From: Candidatus Pantoea gossypiicola
Lineage (GTDB): Bacteria > Pseudomonadota > Gammaproteobacteria > Enterobacterales > Enterobacteriaceae
Assembly (NCBI RefSeq): GCF_008632075.1
Contig: NZ_VWVM01000017.1
Coordinates: 1-64,000, forward strand
Length of the DNA: 64,000 nucleotides
Direction: 5' to 3'
Positions 42,384 to 51,407 of this stretch are shown piece after piece. The notes below the pieces were generated by a model, which saw only the letters and a program-made list of their open reading frames with translations, did not search any database and was not told the origin of the DNA. Both the position numbers and the translations under genes were made by a program. The stretch's first letter is position 1, and each line of letters starts with the position of its first letter.

Positions 42384-43151
42384 ATGCGACATCCACTGGT
42401 TATGGGCAACTGGAAGTTGAATGGCAGCAAGCAGATCACGGCTGAACTGATCGCCGGTCTGCGCAAGGAACTCTCTGGCGTTGACGGTTGTGGCGTCGCC
42501 ATTGCGCCGCCAGCGCTCTATCTTGAGCAGGCAAAACACGCCATCTCCGGTAGCCACATCGCCCTGGGTGCGCAGAACGTAGACGTTAACCTGTCTGGTG
42601 CGTTTACCGGTGAAGTTTCCGCTGAAATGCTGAAAGATATCGGCGCGAAATATATCATTATCGGTCACTCAGAACGCCGCACTTACCACAAAGAGAGCGA
42701 CGAGTTTATCGCGAAGAAATACGCGGTACTGAAGTCAGTGGGTCTGGTCCCGGTGCTGTGCATTGGTGAAACCGAAGCAGAAAACGAAGCGGGTAAAACC
42801 GAAGAAGTCTGCGCGCGTCAGCTGGATGCCGTTCTGGAAACTCAGGGCGCTGAAGCATTTAAAGATGCGGTCATCGCGTATGAGCCCGTCTGGGCCATCG
42901 GGACCGGCAAATCTGCGACCCCTGCTCAGGCTCAGGCCGTGCACAAATTCATCCGTGCTCATATCGCGAAGAAAGATGCAGCTATCGCAGAACAGGTCAT
43001 CATTCAGTATGGTGGCTCGGTTAACGACAAGAATGCAGCTGAACTGTTCACCCAGCCTGACATCGATGGTGCGCTGGTTGGCGGTGCATCACTGAAAGCA
43101 GATGCTTTCGCAGTAATCGTTAAAGCTGCGGCTGCTGCAAAAAGCGCCTGA
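42384..43151 (+). CDS. tpiA: Triose-phosphate isomerase
   Basis: TpiA interconverts dihydroxyacetone phosphate and glyceraldehyde-3-phosphate. The 255-residue TIM barrel has GNWKLNG with catalytic Lys11, the IIGHSERR histidine, [11 protein letters not shown] with the catalytic Glu, and the phosphate loop YGGSVN. GCGGAGGA forms the ribosome binding site; an upstream in-frame ATG at 42306 is rejected. It ends in a strong terminator that also contains the cdh stop codon. Confidence 0.98.
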   Translation: MRHPLVMGNWKLNGSKQITAELIAGLRKELSGVDGCGVAIAPPALYLEQAKHAISGSHIALGAQNVDVNLSGAFTGEVSAEMLKDIGAKYIIIGHSERRTYHKESDEFIAKKYAVLKSVGLVPVLCIGETEAENEAGKTEEVCARQLDAVLETQGAEAFKDAVIAYEPVWAIGTGKSATPAQAQAVHKFIRAHIAKKDAAIAEQVIIQYGGSVNDKNAAELFTQPDIDGALVGGASLKADAFAVIVKAAAAAKSA

Positions 43152-43168
43152 GTATTAACGAAAAGAGC

Positions 43169-43195
43169 AAAGGCGGCGCTTAAGCCGCCTTTTTT
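43169..43195 (+). terminator. Terminator of tpiA
   Basis: AAGGCGGC-GCTTAA-GCCGCCTT followed by six T. The loop holds the TAA stop (minus strand) of the convergent cdh gene, so the two genes share this element. Confidence 0.94.
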
Positions 43196-43953
43196 ATGGG
43201 CGCTATCAGCTGACAGGCGTGATCCTGCAACTCCTCGGCCGAACCACTGTTCAGCAGCAACCAGTTCCGCTCAATTGCCATCAAGACCAGTCGCCCATCG
43301 CTTAATTCAGCTAGTGCCAGCCCATATTTCCCCATCTCTGTGCGTGCCTCAGGCCGTTCTTCGGCCAGTCGGATAAATGCACTCTGCTGGGTCAGCTCAT
43401 CGGTCGTCAGGGCTCGCAGCCAGTAACGGTGCTTACGCAGCGTGATGTCCTGCCACTGACCACTAAGCTGCGGCGTCAGCTGATCCAGTTTTTGACGCAC
43501 ATCGGCTCGCAGACAGGAGAGATGAATATGAAGCTGATTCTGTGTGCGGCCATATTGTGAATTGATAGCCAGTGACAGGACCCGATCATCAATGGGTGAG
43601 CCGCGTCGCTGTGCAAGCAGGGTTCGTTCATGCCACGCAAGGGCAAAGTAGTCAGGCGTCGCGGGTTGCAGTAACCGCGGGCTTTCGATACCGGGGATTT
43701 TGTCGAGCGGGATCAGCAGATACTGCAACGGCCCGTTCATATCTTTCAGCATGGCATAGTGATGCTGCTGATCAACACGCTGACAGGGCGCAGGGTCTCC
43801 GCTGCTTTTCTGATGAGGCAGGCATTTCTCGCTGACGATCTGCCAGAGTGCATCACTGTTCTTTTTGAAATGCAATGCAGTGGCCAGCATCCCTACAACA
43901 ACCAGCGCAAGCAGAACGGCAACCAGGCGGGTTGCACGACGATTTGTCGGCAT
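43180..43953 (-). CDS. cdh: CDP-diacylglycerol pyrophosphatase
   Basis: Cdh hydrolyses CDP-diacylglycerol to phosphatidate and CMP. The 257-residue protein has one N-terminal membrane anchor (about residues 9-28) and a periplasmic HIT-like domain with the QNQLHIHLSCLR histidine motif. It matches E. coli Cdh in sequence and length, and lies between tpiA and sbp as expected. The stop codon lies in the tpiA terminator loop. Confidence 0.94.
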   Translation of the reverse strand: MPTNRRATRLVAVLLALVVVGMLATALHFKKNSDALWQIVSEKCLPHQKSSGDPAPCQRVDQQHHYAMLKDMNGPLQYLLIPLDKIPGIESPRLLQPATPDYFALAWHERTLLAQRRGSPIDDRVLSLAINSQYGRTQNQLHIHLSCLRADVRQKLDQLTPQLSGQWQDITLRKHRYWLRALTTDELTQQSAFIRLAEERPEARTEMGKYGLALAELSDGRLVLMAIERNWLLLNSGSAEELQDHACQLIAPIKKAA

Positions 43954-44077
43954 AACAACGCTTCCTGAGTGGATGAGCAGACTGCATCCTCGCCTGGCGA
44001 GAATGGAATGTCACGGGGAATTCGGGCAGATAACCCAGCCGCTGGGCAGAGAAGAGAGAGACGTGAGGGTGGCGGAT

Positions 44078-44105
44078 AAACGGTCAGCGCAGAGCGCGCT
44101 GACCG
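44078..44105 (-). terminator. Candidate sbp terminator
   Basis: CGGTCAGCGC (44081-44090) pairs with GCGCTGACCG (44096-44105) around a 5-base loop. On the minus strand it is followed by TTTATCC. The stem is strong but the U-tract is short. Confidence 0.7.
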
Positions 44106-44112
44106 TTATGCC

Positions 44113-45102
44113 TTACGGTTTCATAACCTGGTCATAGCTGCCGCCATCGGCAAAGTGGGCTTTCTGAGCCTGCGCCCAGCCACCAAACTTGTCCTGAATG
44201 GTAAACAGCTTCACCGGCGCAAAGGTGCTGGCAAACTTCTTCGCGATTTCAGCATCACGCGGACGATAGTAGTTTTGTGCAGCGATGGTCTGGCCTTCTG
44301 GTGAGTAGAGATATTTCAGATAAGCGTCAGCGACTTTACGCGTGTCCTTTTCATCCACCACTTTATCAACCACTGACACGGTCGGTTCAGCCAGAATCGA
44401 TTCGCTTGGGGTGACAATCTCGAACTTGTCTTTGCCCAGCTTGTTCACCGCCAGATAGGCTTCGTTTTCCCAGGCGATCAGCACATCACCAATCCCGCGT
44501 TCAACGAAGGTGTTGGTTGCGCCACGCGCACCGGAATCCTGCACTTCAACGTTTTTAAACAGTGCTCTGACGTATGCCAGCGCTTTAGCCTGATCGCCAT
44601 TGTTATGATCCAGCGCCCAGCCCCAGGCCGCCAGATAGTTCCAGCGAGCGCCTCCGGACGTTTTCGGGTTAGGGGTAATCACAGATACGCCTGGCTTCGT
44701 CAGGTCACTCCAGTCATGGATGCCCTTGGGATTATCTTTACGGACCAGGAAGACAATGGTGGAGGTGTAAGGCGCAGAGTTATCCGGCAGACGTTTGATC
44801 CAGTTCTTATCAATACGACCACGTTCGGCAATGGCATCAACATCGGATTGCAACGCCAGTGTGACCACATCCGCCCGGATGCCGTTAATCACGGAGGTCG
44901 CCTGCTTGCCGGAACCGCCATGCGACTGGCGGACCACGACATTGTCGCCGGTTTCCTGTTTGTAGTGCGCACTAAACGCTTTGTTGTACTGTTCGTACAG
45001 TTCACGCGTTGGATCGTAGGAAACGTTTAACAGCTGAATGTCTTTCGCCAGGACGCTGGTTGAGGCCAGCAACAGGGTAACGCCAATACTCCACTTGTTC
45101 AT
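44113..45102 (-). CDS. sbp: Periplasmic sulfate-binding protein Sbp
   Basis: Sbp delivers sulfate to the CysTWA ABC transporter. The 329-residue protein has a signal peptide ([20 protein letters not shown]) and the sulfate-binding segments [26 protein letters not shown] and [11 protein letters not shown]. It equals the E. coli length. The Met at 45102 is preceded by GGGAGAG; an in-frame upstream ATG would extend the signal peptide by five residues. CysB control is expected from E. coli but I could not recognise a site. Confidence 0.97.
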   Translation of the reverse strand: MNKWSIGVTLLLASTSVLAKDIQLLNVSYDPTRELYEQYNKAFSAHYKQETGDNVVVRQSHGGSGKQATSVINGIRADVVTLALQSDVDAIAERGRIDKNWIKRLPDNSAPYTSTIVFLVRKDNPKGIHDWSDLTKPGVSVITPNPKTSGGARWNYLAAWGWALDHNNGDQAKALAYVRALFKNVEVQDSGARGATNTFVERGIGDVLIAWENEAYLAVNKLGKDKFEIVTPSESILAEPTVSVVDKVVDEKDTRKVADAYLKYLYSPEGQTIAAQNYYRPRDAEIAKKFASTFAPVKLFTIQDKFGGWAQAQKAHFADGGSYDQVMKP

Positions 45103-45245
45103 TACGCACTCTCCCAATGTCGTTATGGGCTAAGCGTGACATAAACCATTACAGAGCTAAAAGAATTAAAAATAAGCTGTTATAACCGAGGGGAATATAG
45201 AAGGGAAATGCCGGGGCATGCTGTGCAGCACACCCCGCAGGGGAA

Positions 45246-46208
45246 TTAATAGAGTTTTTTCGCGGTGTCGAGCCAGTCACGTTTAAACGGACGCTTCATG
45301 TTTTCAATCGCATCGATAATGTCGTGATGCACCATCTTCTCGTTCTGAATGCCGACGCAACGGCCACCGTAACCCTGCATCAGCAGTTCGATGGAGTAAG
45401 CGCCCATGCGTGACGCCAGGATACGGTCATACGCACAAGGTGCACCGCCACGCTGAATATGGCCCAGAACGGTCGAACGGGTTTCACGTTTGGTTTCTGT
45501 TTCAATGAAACGCGCCAGATCGTCGATATCGCAGATGTGCTCGGTAATCGCCACGATAGCGTGCTTTTTACCTTTGGCGATGCCCGCTTTGATTTCCGCT
45601 ACCAGCTCTTCGCGGGTATACGGGAACTCTGGCAGGACGATGAACTCGCAGCCACCGGCAATCGCCGCCGCCAGGGTCAGATCGCCACAGTAGCGGCCCA
45701 TCACTTCAACAATCGAAATACGCTGATGCGAAGAAGAGGTGTCACGCAGGCGGTCAATCGCTTCAACGACAGTTTCCAGCGCAGTGAAATAACCGATGGT
45801 GTAATCCGTTCCGGCCACGTCGTTATCGATGGTGCCTGGCAGACCAATGCAGGGGAATCCCATTTCAGTCAGGCGCTTAGCACCCATGTAAGAGCCGTCC
45901 CCACCAATCACAACCAGCGCATCAATACCGCGCTTTTTCATGTTCTCAATGGCAACCTGACGCACATCTTCATTACGGAACTCAGGGAAGCGCGCTGAGC
46001 CCAGGAACGTGCCGCCACGGTTAATCATGTCGGAGACGCTGTAGCGATCCAGATTGATCATGCGATCTTCGTACAATCCCAGATAACCGTCATAGATCCC
46101 AAAAACTTCCAGTCCTTCACTCAGCGCGGAACGTACCACTCCACGAATAGCTGCGTTCATGCCTGGGGCGTCACCGCCGCTGGTCAATACACCAATTTTT
46201 TTGATCAT
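45246..46208 (-). CDS. pfkA: 6-phosphofructokinase I
   Basis: PfkA commits fructose-6-phosphate to glycolysis using ATP. The 320-residue protein has [16 protein letters not shown] at the N-terminus, [10 protein letters not shown], the catalytic [10 protein letters not shown] with its Asp, and VLGHIQRGG. The length equals E. coli PfkA, which is activated by ADP and inhibited by PEP. A Cra-type operator lies about 115 bp upstream of the ATG. An in-frame start seven codons earlier was rejected. Confidence 0.98.
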   Translation of the reverse strand: MIKKIGVLTSGGDAPGMNAAIRGVVRSALSEGLEVFGIYDGYLGLYEDRMINLDRYSVSDMINRGGTFLGSARFPEFRNEDVRQVAIENMKKRGIDALVVIGGDGSYMGAKRLTEMGFPCIGLPGTIDNDVAGTDYTIGYFTALETVVEAIDRLRDTSSSHQRISIVEVMGRYCGDLTLAAAIAGGCEFIVLPEFPYTREELVAEIKAGIAKGKKHAIVAITEHICDIDDLARFIETETKRETRSTVLGHIQRGGAPCAYDRILASRMGAYSIELLMQGYGGRCVGIQNEKMVHHDIIDAIENMKRPFKRDWLDTAKKLY

Positions 46209-46322
46209 GACAACCTCTGGATTGTTCAAAACTAAGGGTTAATCCTGCCTGTCGATCGCTGCTGAAGATCATTTTACGATTAGCGCGACATGTGATGGCA
46301 GATAGTATATCAAAGGCTTGCT

Positions 46323-46336
46323 GCTGAATTGATTCA
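46323..46336. promoter_or_regulatory. Predicted Cra (FruR) operator of pfkA
   Basis: GCTGAATTGATTCA matches the Cra consensus RSTGAAWCSNTHHW at 13 of 14 positions. Cra represses E. coli pfkA. The site lies in the pfkA upstream region, between divergently positioned fieF and pfkA segments. Confidence 0.7.
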
Positions 46337-46415
46337 GGTCAGACAACTTTTCACTATTTTTTGCAGCAATGTTAGCGTTACGTCATTCCTTTCGTATCGA
46401 TTTGATTCATTTACG

Positions 46416-47318
46416 TTAAAAACCTAAAGAATCTTCTCTCTCGAACGGTACCACAGAACAGGGATCCTGATGGATAATTACGTCTGACCCAGGAAATTCT
46501 TTGCGTAACGCCTTCTCAACCTGATCGGCTACCCGGTGCGCCTGCACCAGTGGTAACTGGTCTTCCAGTTCCAGATGGAGCTGAATAAATTTAGTCGGGC
46601 CGGACTGGCGGGTTCGCAGATCGTGGACGCCCTGCACCTGTGGCCAGTTTGTCGCCAGCGTCAGAATCTGCTGCCGCTCCTCTTCCGGCAGCGCGCGATC
46701 CAGCAATGACTGCACCGCCTCATAGCCCATACGTAATGCACTGTAGAGAATGAAAATGCCAATCCCCAGCGCGAACAGGGCATCTGCCCGGACAAAGCCA
46801 TAGCTGCTCAGGAGCAGCGCGATCAGAATGGCACCATTCATGATGACGTCCGACTGATAGTGCAGCATGTCAGCCCGAATCGCCTGGCTGCGGGTTTTAC
46901 GCACCACCCAGCGCTGAAAGGCGACCAGCACCAGCGTTGCGCTCAGTGCCACAACGGTCACCACAATGCCGATGCCGGGTGCCCGCATCTCACCGGGCGA
47001 AGCAAGATGCTGGAGGCCGGTCAGAAACAGAAACAGCGCTGAGCCGGAGATAAACATACTTTGCGCCAGTGCTGCCAGCGACTCCGCTTTGCCGTGCCCG
47101 AAAGTATGATCTTCGTCAGCCGGTTGCAGCGCATATCGCACCACCAGCAGATTGGTCAGCGATGCGGCAATATCCACCAGCGAGTCCACCAGGGAAGCCA
47201 GCAAACTCACCGAACCGGTATACCACCAGGCAAAAATTTTCACGATTAACAGCAAAGACGCAAGTATGGTGGCGGCCAGCGCAGCACGCTTTACCAGTCG
47301 GCCATAAGAGGGTTGCAT
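46416..47318 (-). CDS. fieF: Ferrous-iron/zinc efflux pump FieF (CDF family)
   Basis: FieF (YiiP) is a homodimeric proton antiporter that expels zinc and iron. The 300 residues show six membrane helices. The transport site is made of Asp45 and Asp49 plus HYQSDVIMN in helix 5. A cytosolic metallochaperone-like domain ends in [12 protein letters not shown]. coli YiiP is also 300 residues. The Met at 47318 is chosen over an in-frame Met seven codons upstream. Confidence 0.97.
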   Translation of the reverse strand: MQPSYGRLVKRAALAATILASLLLIVKIFAWWYTGSVSLLASLVDSLVDIAASLTNLLVVRYALQPADEDHTFGHGKAESLAALAQSMFISGSALFLFLTGLQHLASPGEMRAPGIGIVVTVVALSATLVLVAFQRWVVRKTRSQAIRADMLHYQSDVIMNGAILIALLLSSYGFVRADALFALGIGIFILYSALRMGYEAVQSLLDRALPEEERQQILTLATNWPQVQGVHDLRTRQSGPTKFIQLHLELEDQLPLVQAHRVADQVEKALRKEFPGSDVIIHQDPCSVVPFEREDSLGF

Positions 47319-47454
47319 GCCAGATTCCCTATGCAGCATCAGCGATGATGCGTACTCAAATGAAAGAATGGCTAAAGTTTAACACCAGGAGGCGGGCAGT
47401 GCTTAGCGGGTCATCCAACGGTTCAGTCTCTTTTGGCGAAGCGCGGCAGGCATA

Positions 47455-47487
47455 AAAAACAAGCCCCGACCTCGGAGAGGACGGGGC
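47455..47487 (-). terminator. Terminator of the KGG-repeat gene
   Basis: On the minus strand GCCCCG-TCCTCTCCGAGGT-CGGGGC is followed by TTGTTTTTT. It lies about 70 bp beyond the stop codon of the small KGG gene. Confidence 0.8.
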
Positions 47488-47554
47488 AAAGTGTCATACA
47501 CATCAGCGTCAGACCACAGTCAGATACTGGTCTGTGCTGAGAAAAAAGCGACGA

Positions 47555-47710
47555 TTACTTTTTGCCGCCCTTTTTCCCTGCTTCTGATGCTTTTTCACGA
47601 TCGTTTTTAAAATTTCCGCCGCCGCTGCTCTGGCCGCCTTTCTTACCGGCTTCAGACGCTTTTTGCGGATTATCTGCGAAATTACCTGAACCACCACGAT
47701 GCTCTGCCAT
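47555..47710 (-). CDS. Small KGG-repeat stress protein (YciG/GsiB family)
   Basis: A 51-residue ORF, MAEHRGGSGNFADNPQKASE and on, consists of two KGG/con-10 repeats (ASEAGKKGGQ and ASEAGKKGGK separated by GNFKNDREK). It resembles E. coli YciG, a small, glycine-rich, hydrophilic, RpoS-linked stress protein. AACGGAGT gives a ribosome binding site. A downstream hairpin terminates it. A longer ORF on the same strand in another frame (47509-47697) is only a shadow. The E. coli fieF-cpxP region has no such gene, so this is a lineage-specific placement. Confidence 0.9.
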   Translation of the reverse strand: MAEHRGGSGNFADNPQKASEAGKKGGQSSGGGNFKNDREKASEAGKKGGKK

Positions 47711-48093
47711 AACTTACTCCGTTAATAGATTCATTCAGGACTACATAATGTGGTTGTTGCTCCCTGAGACTTCGCAAAGACACTTAACTTCCCTGCAGTG
47801 ACAGAATTAAGTGTAGAGGGTGCGCCTGAACCGGCAAGCGTAACGCGGGAAAAGCAACGCATTGAAAGTAAAGATAAAAGCCTCTATGAGAAGGCTGTAA
47901 GTCTATTATTTTCAGTGGCTTAAATTATTTAAATAGCCTTGCGATGCTTGCCGGTACGTTTAAAATTACGCAATAGCCTGAATAGTCAATAATCATCGAG
48001 CCTGACAAACAAACGTTAAACAAGCGCTAATAAAATGGGGGTTTTGTTGCGTGGTGATGATTCCGGTCAAATTAAAAAAAGCGAAAAAAAGAT
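47711..48093. other. Gap between the KGG gene and cpxP 3' UTR
   Basis: About 380 bp of AT-rich sequence. It presumably contains the promoter of the KGG gene (reading leftwards). I see no convincing ORF, repeat or RNA gene. Small ORFs here (for example 48035-48259) run through the CpxQ/terminator region and are not credible. Confidence 0.6.
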
Positions 48094-48122
48094 AAAAAAA
48101 ACCCCCACCATCATGGTGGGGG
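48094..48122 (-). terminator. Terminator of cpxP (3' end of the CpxQ-like RNA)
   Basis: On the minus strand CCCCCACC-ATGAT-GGTGGGGG is followed by eight T, an ideal intrinsic terminator and Hfq-binding tail. Confidence 0.95.
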
Positions 48123-48152
48123 AAGACAGGGATGTGTCTATGGCAAGGAAAA
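48094..48152 (-). ncRNA. cpxQ: CpxQ-like small RNA from the cpxP 3' UTR
   Basis: The 59 nt segment on the minus strand starts TTTTCCTTGCCATAGACACA and ends in the cpxP terminator. It closely resembles CpxQ of Salmonella and E. coli, which RNase E cleaves from the cpxP mRNA. CpxQ acts with Hfq to repress envelope-protein mRNAs through its CUUGCC-type seed. The cleavage-proximal sequence, the CCCTGTC segment and the GC stem with U8 tail are all present. The exact ends are inferred by similarity to what I remember of CpxQ. Confidence 0.82.
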
Positions 48153-48165
48153 CAGGGATACTATG

Positions 48166-48675
48166 TTACTGGTTACTGCTGGTACTACTCACTGCCTGCA
48201 GCGATGACGCTGACTGCAGATTCGAAAACTGTCGCAGCTCATTAAGTCGCCGCTGGTAATTCTTCTGCAACGTGGCCTGCTGGTCCGGCGTTAGCAGTTG
48301 AAACATTTGATTCTGTACGCGCGCCATCTCAACCTGCTGTTCAACCTGAACTCTGGCGATGACTTCCGCCTTTGCGCGGATGGCCGCTTCGTTAAACTGG
48401 TCTGCAGTCACCAGGTCGTGTAGTGCTGCGATATCGTCAATATGAACGACCGGGCGCTCATGTCGGGCCTGTTGCATCAGGTCTCGCATCTGCTGACGCT
48501 GTTCTTCGGTCAGCTCGATACCATCGAACATGTGGCTTTGCGGATTTTGCGTCATACTGCCTGTCGGCAATCCGCCATGATGCATCTCGTCAATCGTCGT
48601 CGCATCTTTAGCACCTGCGCTGGCGACGCTCAGAGCCATCGCTGAGGCAAGGACGACGGCGGTTAATTTGCGCAT
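48166..48675 (-). CDS. cpxP: Cpx pathway periplasmic inhibitor CpxP
   Basis: CpxP is a periplasmic protein that damps CpxA signalling and helps deliver misfolded proteins to DegP. The 169 residues start with a signal peptide (MRKLTAVVLASAMALSVASAGA). Two LTxxQ-type motifs follow (LTEEQRQQMRDLM and LTPDQQATLQ) typical of the Spy/CpxP fold. It is divergent from cpxRA with a CpxR box between them. Its 3' UTR carries the CpxQ-like RNA. Confidence 0.96.
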   Translation of the reverse strand: MRKLTAVVLASAMALSVASAGAKDATTIDEMHHGGLPTGSMTQNPQSHMFDGIELTEEQRQQMRDLMQQARHERPVVHIDDIAALHDLVTADQFNEAAIRAKAEVIARVQVEQQVEMARVQNQMFQLLTPDQQATLQKNYQRRLNELRQFSNLQSASSLQAVSSTSSNQ

Positions 48676-48754
48676 CGTGTACTCCAGTTCGTTCCGTTTT
48701 GCGATTCAACGAGAGCCAGTGTACGGCGACAGCTGCAAACATCCGTCAGGGGGT

Positions 48755-48769
48755 GTAAAACTACGTAAA
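48755..48769. promoter_or_regulatory. CpxR box between cpxP and cpxR
   Basis: GTAAA-N5-GTAAA (48755-48759 and 48765-48769) is a perfect match to the CpxR consensus. It lies between the divergent genes, so phosphorylated CpxR should activate cpxP and cpxRA. Confidence 0.9.
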
Positions 48770-48823
48770 GCGATAGATAGGTGCGCCAGGAACACGGTAT
48801 TTTGCCTGCGGAGGGCTACAAAA

Positions 48824-49522
48824 ATGAATAAAATCCTGTTGGTAGATGACGACCGCGAATTAACTTCGCTTTTAAAAGAACTGTTAGAAATGGAAGGGTT
48901 TGAAGTGTTGGTAGCCAGCGATGGTGAACAAGCGCTGAACCTGCTCGATAACTCTATTGATTTGCTTTTACTGGATGTCATGATGCCGAAGAAAAACGGT
49001 ATCGACACTCTGAAAGAACTGCGTCAGCAACATCAAACCCCCGTCATCATGCTAACGGCACGCGGCAGCGAGCTGGATCGCGTACTGGGACTCGAACTCG
49101 GCGCAGATGACTATCTGCCTAAACCGTTTAACGATCGTGAACTGGTGGCGCGTATCCGCGCGATTCTGCGTCGCTCAAACTGGAGTGAACAGCAGCAGCA
49201 ACACGACAACAGCTCGCCCACACTGGAAGTGGACTGCCTGCGGCTCAATCCTGGTCGCCAGGAGGCGAGTTTTGATGATGTCACGCTGGATCTCACCGGC
49301 ACAGAGTTCACCCTGCTTTATCTGCTGGCGCAGCATCTGGGCCAGGTCGTATCGCGTGAACATTTAAGTCAGGAAGTGCTGGGCAAGCGTCTGACGCCGT
49401 TTGACCGCGCCATCGATATGCATATCTCGAATCTGCGTCGCAAGCTGCCTGAGCGCCGTGACGGTCATCCGTGGTTTAAAACCTTACGTGGCCGCGGCTA
49501 CCTGATGGTTTCGGCATCATGA
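48824..49522 (+). CDS. cpxR: Envelope-stress response regulator CpxR
   Basis: CpxR is an OmpR-family response regulator for envelope stress. The 232 residues equal E. coli CpxR. They contain phospho-acceptor Asp51 in LLLLDVMMPKKNG, the VIMLTARG and DDYLPKPFND receiver motifs, and a C-terminal winged helix (TGTEFTLLYLL, AIDMHISNLRRKL, VRGRGY-like end). An in-frame upstream start adds 52 residues that overlap cpxP and the control region and is rejected. The cpxA start overlaps its stop by 4 bp. Confidence 0.98.
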   Translation: MNKILLVDDDRELTSLLKELLEMEGFEVLVASDGEQALNLLDNSIDLLLLDVMMPKKNGIDTLKELRQQHQTPVIMLTARGSELDRVLGLELGADDYLPKPFNDRELVARIRAILRRSNWSEQQQQHDNSSPTLEVDCLRLNPGRQEASFDDVTLDLTGTEFTLLYLLAQHLGQVVSREHLSQEVLGKRLTPFDRAIDMHISNLRRKLPERRDGHPWFKTLRGRGYLMVSAS

Positions 49523-50898
49523 TTGGAAGTCTGACCACCCGTATCTTCGCCATCTTCTGGTTAACGCTGGCGCTGGTGTTGATGCTGGTGCTGATGGTGC
49601 CCAAGCTCGATTCACGACAGATGACCTCGCTGCTGGAGAGTGAACAGCGGCAGGGCATCATGATTGAGCAACATGTCGAAGCAGAGCTGTCACAGGATCC
49701 CCCTAATGATCTGATGTGGTGGCGTCGTCTGTTTCGTGCCGTAGAAAAGTGGGCACCGCCGGGTCAGCGGCTGCTGTTAGTGACCAGTGAAGGTCGGGTG
49801 ATTGGGGCGCAACATAACGAAATGCAGGTTATTCGCAACTTTATCGGCCAGTCTGATAACGCCGATCATCCGCAGAAAAAGAAATATGGTCGAGTTGAGC
49901 TGGTAGGGCCTTTCGCCGTACGGGATGGCGAAGATAACTACCAGCTTTACATGATCCGTCCCGCCAACAGTTCCCAGCTCGATTTCGTTAATCTGCTGTT
50001 TGACCGTCCGTTGCTGTTGCTTATTGTCACCATGCTCATCAGCTCACCGCTGCTGCTGTGGCTCGCCTGGAGTCTGGCACGGCCGGCGCGTAAGCTGAAA
50101 TATGCCGCCGATGAAGTCGCAAGCGGAAACCTGCGCCAGCATCCGGAACTGGAGTCAGGCCCACAGGAGTTTCTGGCAGCGGGTTCCAGCTTTAACCAGA
50201 TGGTGAGTGCGCTGGAGCGAATGATGACCGGTCAGCAACGTCTGCTATCGGATATCAGCCATGAACTCCGCACCCCGCTTACCCGCCTGCAACTGGCTAC
50301 CGCGCTGCTGCGCCGGCGTCAGGGCGAAGGTAAAGAGCTGGGCCGCATTGAGATGGAAGCACAGCGTCTCGATGGCATGATCAACGATCTGCTGGTGCTG
50401 TCGCGCACCCAGCATAAAAATGCGCTGGTCAGCGAAGCGATGAAGGCGAATCAGTTGTGGAATGGGGTGCTGGAAGATGCCCGTTTTGAGGCTGAGCAGA
50501 TGGGTAAGAAGATGGATATCCCCTACCCGCCCGGTCCATGGCCGCTCTACGGCAACCCTCATGCGCTGGAGAGTGCGCTGGAAAATATCGTCCGCAATGC
50601 GCTGCGCTATTCACACACGCACATCAGCGTCAGCTTCTCCGTCGATATTTCCGGTATCACGGTACATGTTGATGATGATGGTCCTGGCGTGAGTCCGGAA
50701 GACCGTGAGCAGATTTTCCGGCCCTTCTACCGTACCGATGAAGCGCGCGATCGCGAATCAGGCGGCACGGGACTTGGCCTGGCCATTGTTGAAACGGCAG
50801 TGCAGCAGCATCGCGGCTGGGTTAAAGCCGATGACAGTCCACTGGGCGGCCTGCGTCTGACCCTCTGGTTGCCGCTCTACTCCTCCGGTCGTCAATAA
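49519..50898 (+). CDS. cpxA: Envelope-stress sensor kinase/phosphatase CpxA
   Basis: CpxA senses misfolded envelope proteins and phosphorylates or dephosphorylates CpxR. The 459-residue protein has a first membrane helix (about 8-29), a periplasmic sensor domain, a second helix near 165-185 and a HAMP domain ([20 protein letters not shown]). The histidine box [13 protein letters not shown] is near residue 250, and the N, G1 and G2 ATPase boxes follow ([22 protein letters not shown]). It is coupled to cpxR by an ATGA overlap. Confidence 0.97.
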   Translation: MIGSLTTRIFAIFWLTLALVLMLVLMVPKLDSRQMTSLLESEQRQGIMIEQHVEAELSQDPPNDLMWWRRLFRAVEKWAPPGQRLLLVTSEGRVIGAQHNEMQVIRNFIGQSDNADHPQKKKYGRVELVGPFAVRDGEDNYQLYMIRPANSSQLDFVNLLFDRPLLLLIVTMLISSPLLLWLAWSLARPARKLKYAADEVASGNLRQHPELESGPQEFLAAGSSFNQMVSALERMMTGQQRLLSDISHELRTPLTRLQLATALLRRRQGEGKELGRIEMEAQRLDGMINDLLVLSRTQHKNALVSEAMKANQLWNGVLEDARFEAEQMGKKMDIPYPPGPWPLYGNPHALESALENIVRNALRYSHTHISVSFSVDISGITVHVDDDGPGVSPEDREQIFRPFYRTDEARDRESGGTGLGLAIVETAVQQHRGWVKADDSPLGGLRLTLWLPLYSSGRQ

Positions 50899-50900
50899 TT

Positions 50901-50931
50901 TGCTATGCTTCGGCCCCTGTCATCGGGGGCC
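50901..50931 (+). promoter_or_regulatory. Extended -10 promoter and hairpin at the trmL start
   Basis: TGCTATGCT is an extended -10 (TGnTATGCT). GGCCCC (50912-50917) pairs with GGGGCC (50926-50931), and the ATG begins two bases later. The right arm contains the only purine-rich Shine-Dalgarno-like sequence. If transcripts arise upstream, the hairpin would hide the start. If they arise at this -10, they begin inside the left arm. Confidence 0.5.
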
Positions 50932-50933
50932 TT

Positions 50934-51407
50934 ATGCTTAACATTGTCTTGTTTGAACCAGAAATTCCGCCAAATACCGGCAATATCATTCGCCTGTGCG
51001 CCAATACGGGCTTCCAGCTTCATCTGATTCAGCCGCTCGGCTTCGCCTGGGATGACAAGCGTTTACGTCGCGCCGGGCTGGATTACCACGAATTCACGTC
51101 CATAAAATTCCATGCTGACTATCAGGCATTTATCGCCACGGAGTCGCCTGAACGTCTGTTTGCGCTGACGACCAAAGGTACGCCCGCACACAGTGCCGTC
51201 GCGTATCAGGCGGGTGATTATCTGCTGTTTGGACCTGAGAGCCGTGGACTGCCCGCTGAGATCCTGGCGGCGTTACCCGCGCAGCAGAAAATCCGCATCC
51301 CAATGAGAGCGGAAAGCCGCAGCATGAATTTATCGAATGCCGTCTCAGTAGTGGTCTATGAAGCGTGGCGCCAGCTTGATTACGCGGGCGCACTGATTAA
51401 AGACTAG
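50934..51407 (+). CDS. trmL: tRNA (cytidine/uridine(34)-2'-O)-methyltransferase TrmL
   Basis: TrmL methylates the wobble ribose of tRNA-Leu isoacceptors using SAM. The 157-residue SPOUT protein has the N-terminal [24 protein letters not shown], the knot motifs [11 protein letters not shown] and [20 protein letters not shown]. coli TrmL (YibK) is 157 residues. The stop codon shares the palindromic CTAG with the stop of convergent cysE. Its position right after cpxA differs from E. coli. Confidence 0.97.
   Translation: MLNIVLFEPEIPPNTGNIIRLCANTGFQLHLIQPLGFAWDDKRLRRAGLDYHEFTSIKFHADYQAFIATESPERLFALTTKGTPAHSAVAYQAGDYLLFGPESRGLPAEILAALPAQQKIRIPMRAESRSMNLSNAVSVVVYEAWRQLDYAGALIKD

Noticed and set aside
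45118..45245. GC-rich inverted repeat after pfkA as terminator
   Set aside because: The stem relies on G-U pairs and no U-tract follows.
47509..47697. 62-residue basic ORF near fieF
   Set aside because: It is the wrong frame of the KGG-repeat gene, whose own frame gives a recognised family protein and a ribosome binding site.
48035..48259. 74-residue ORF with a lipoprotein-like segment
   Set aside because: It runs through the cpxP terminator and CpxQ-like RNA on the opposite strand.
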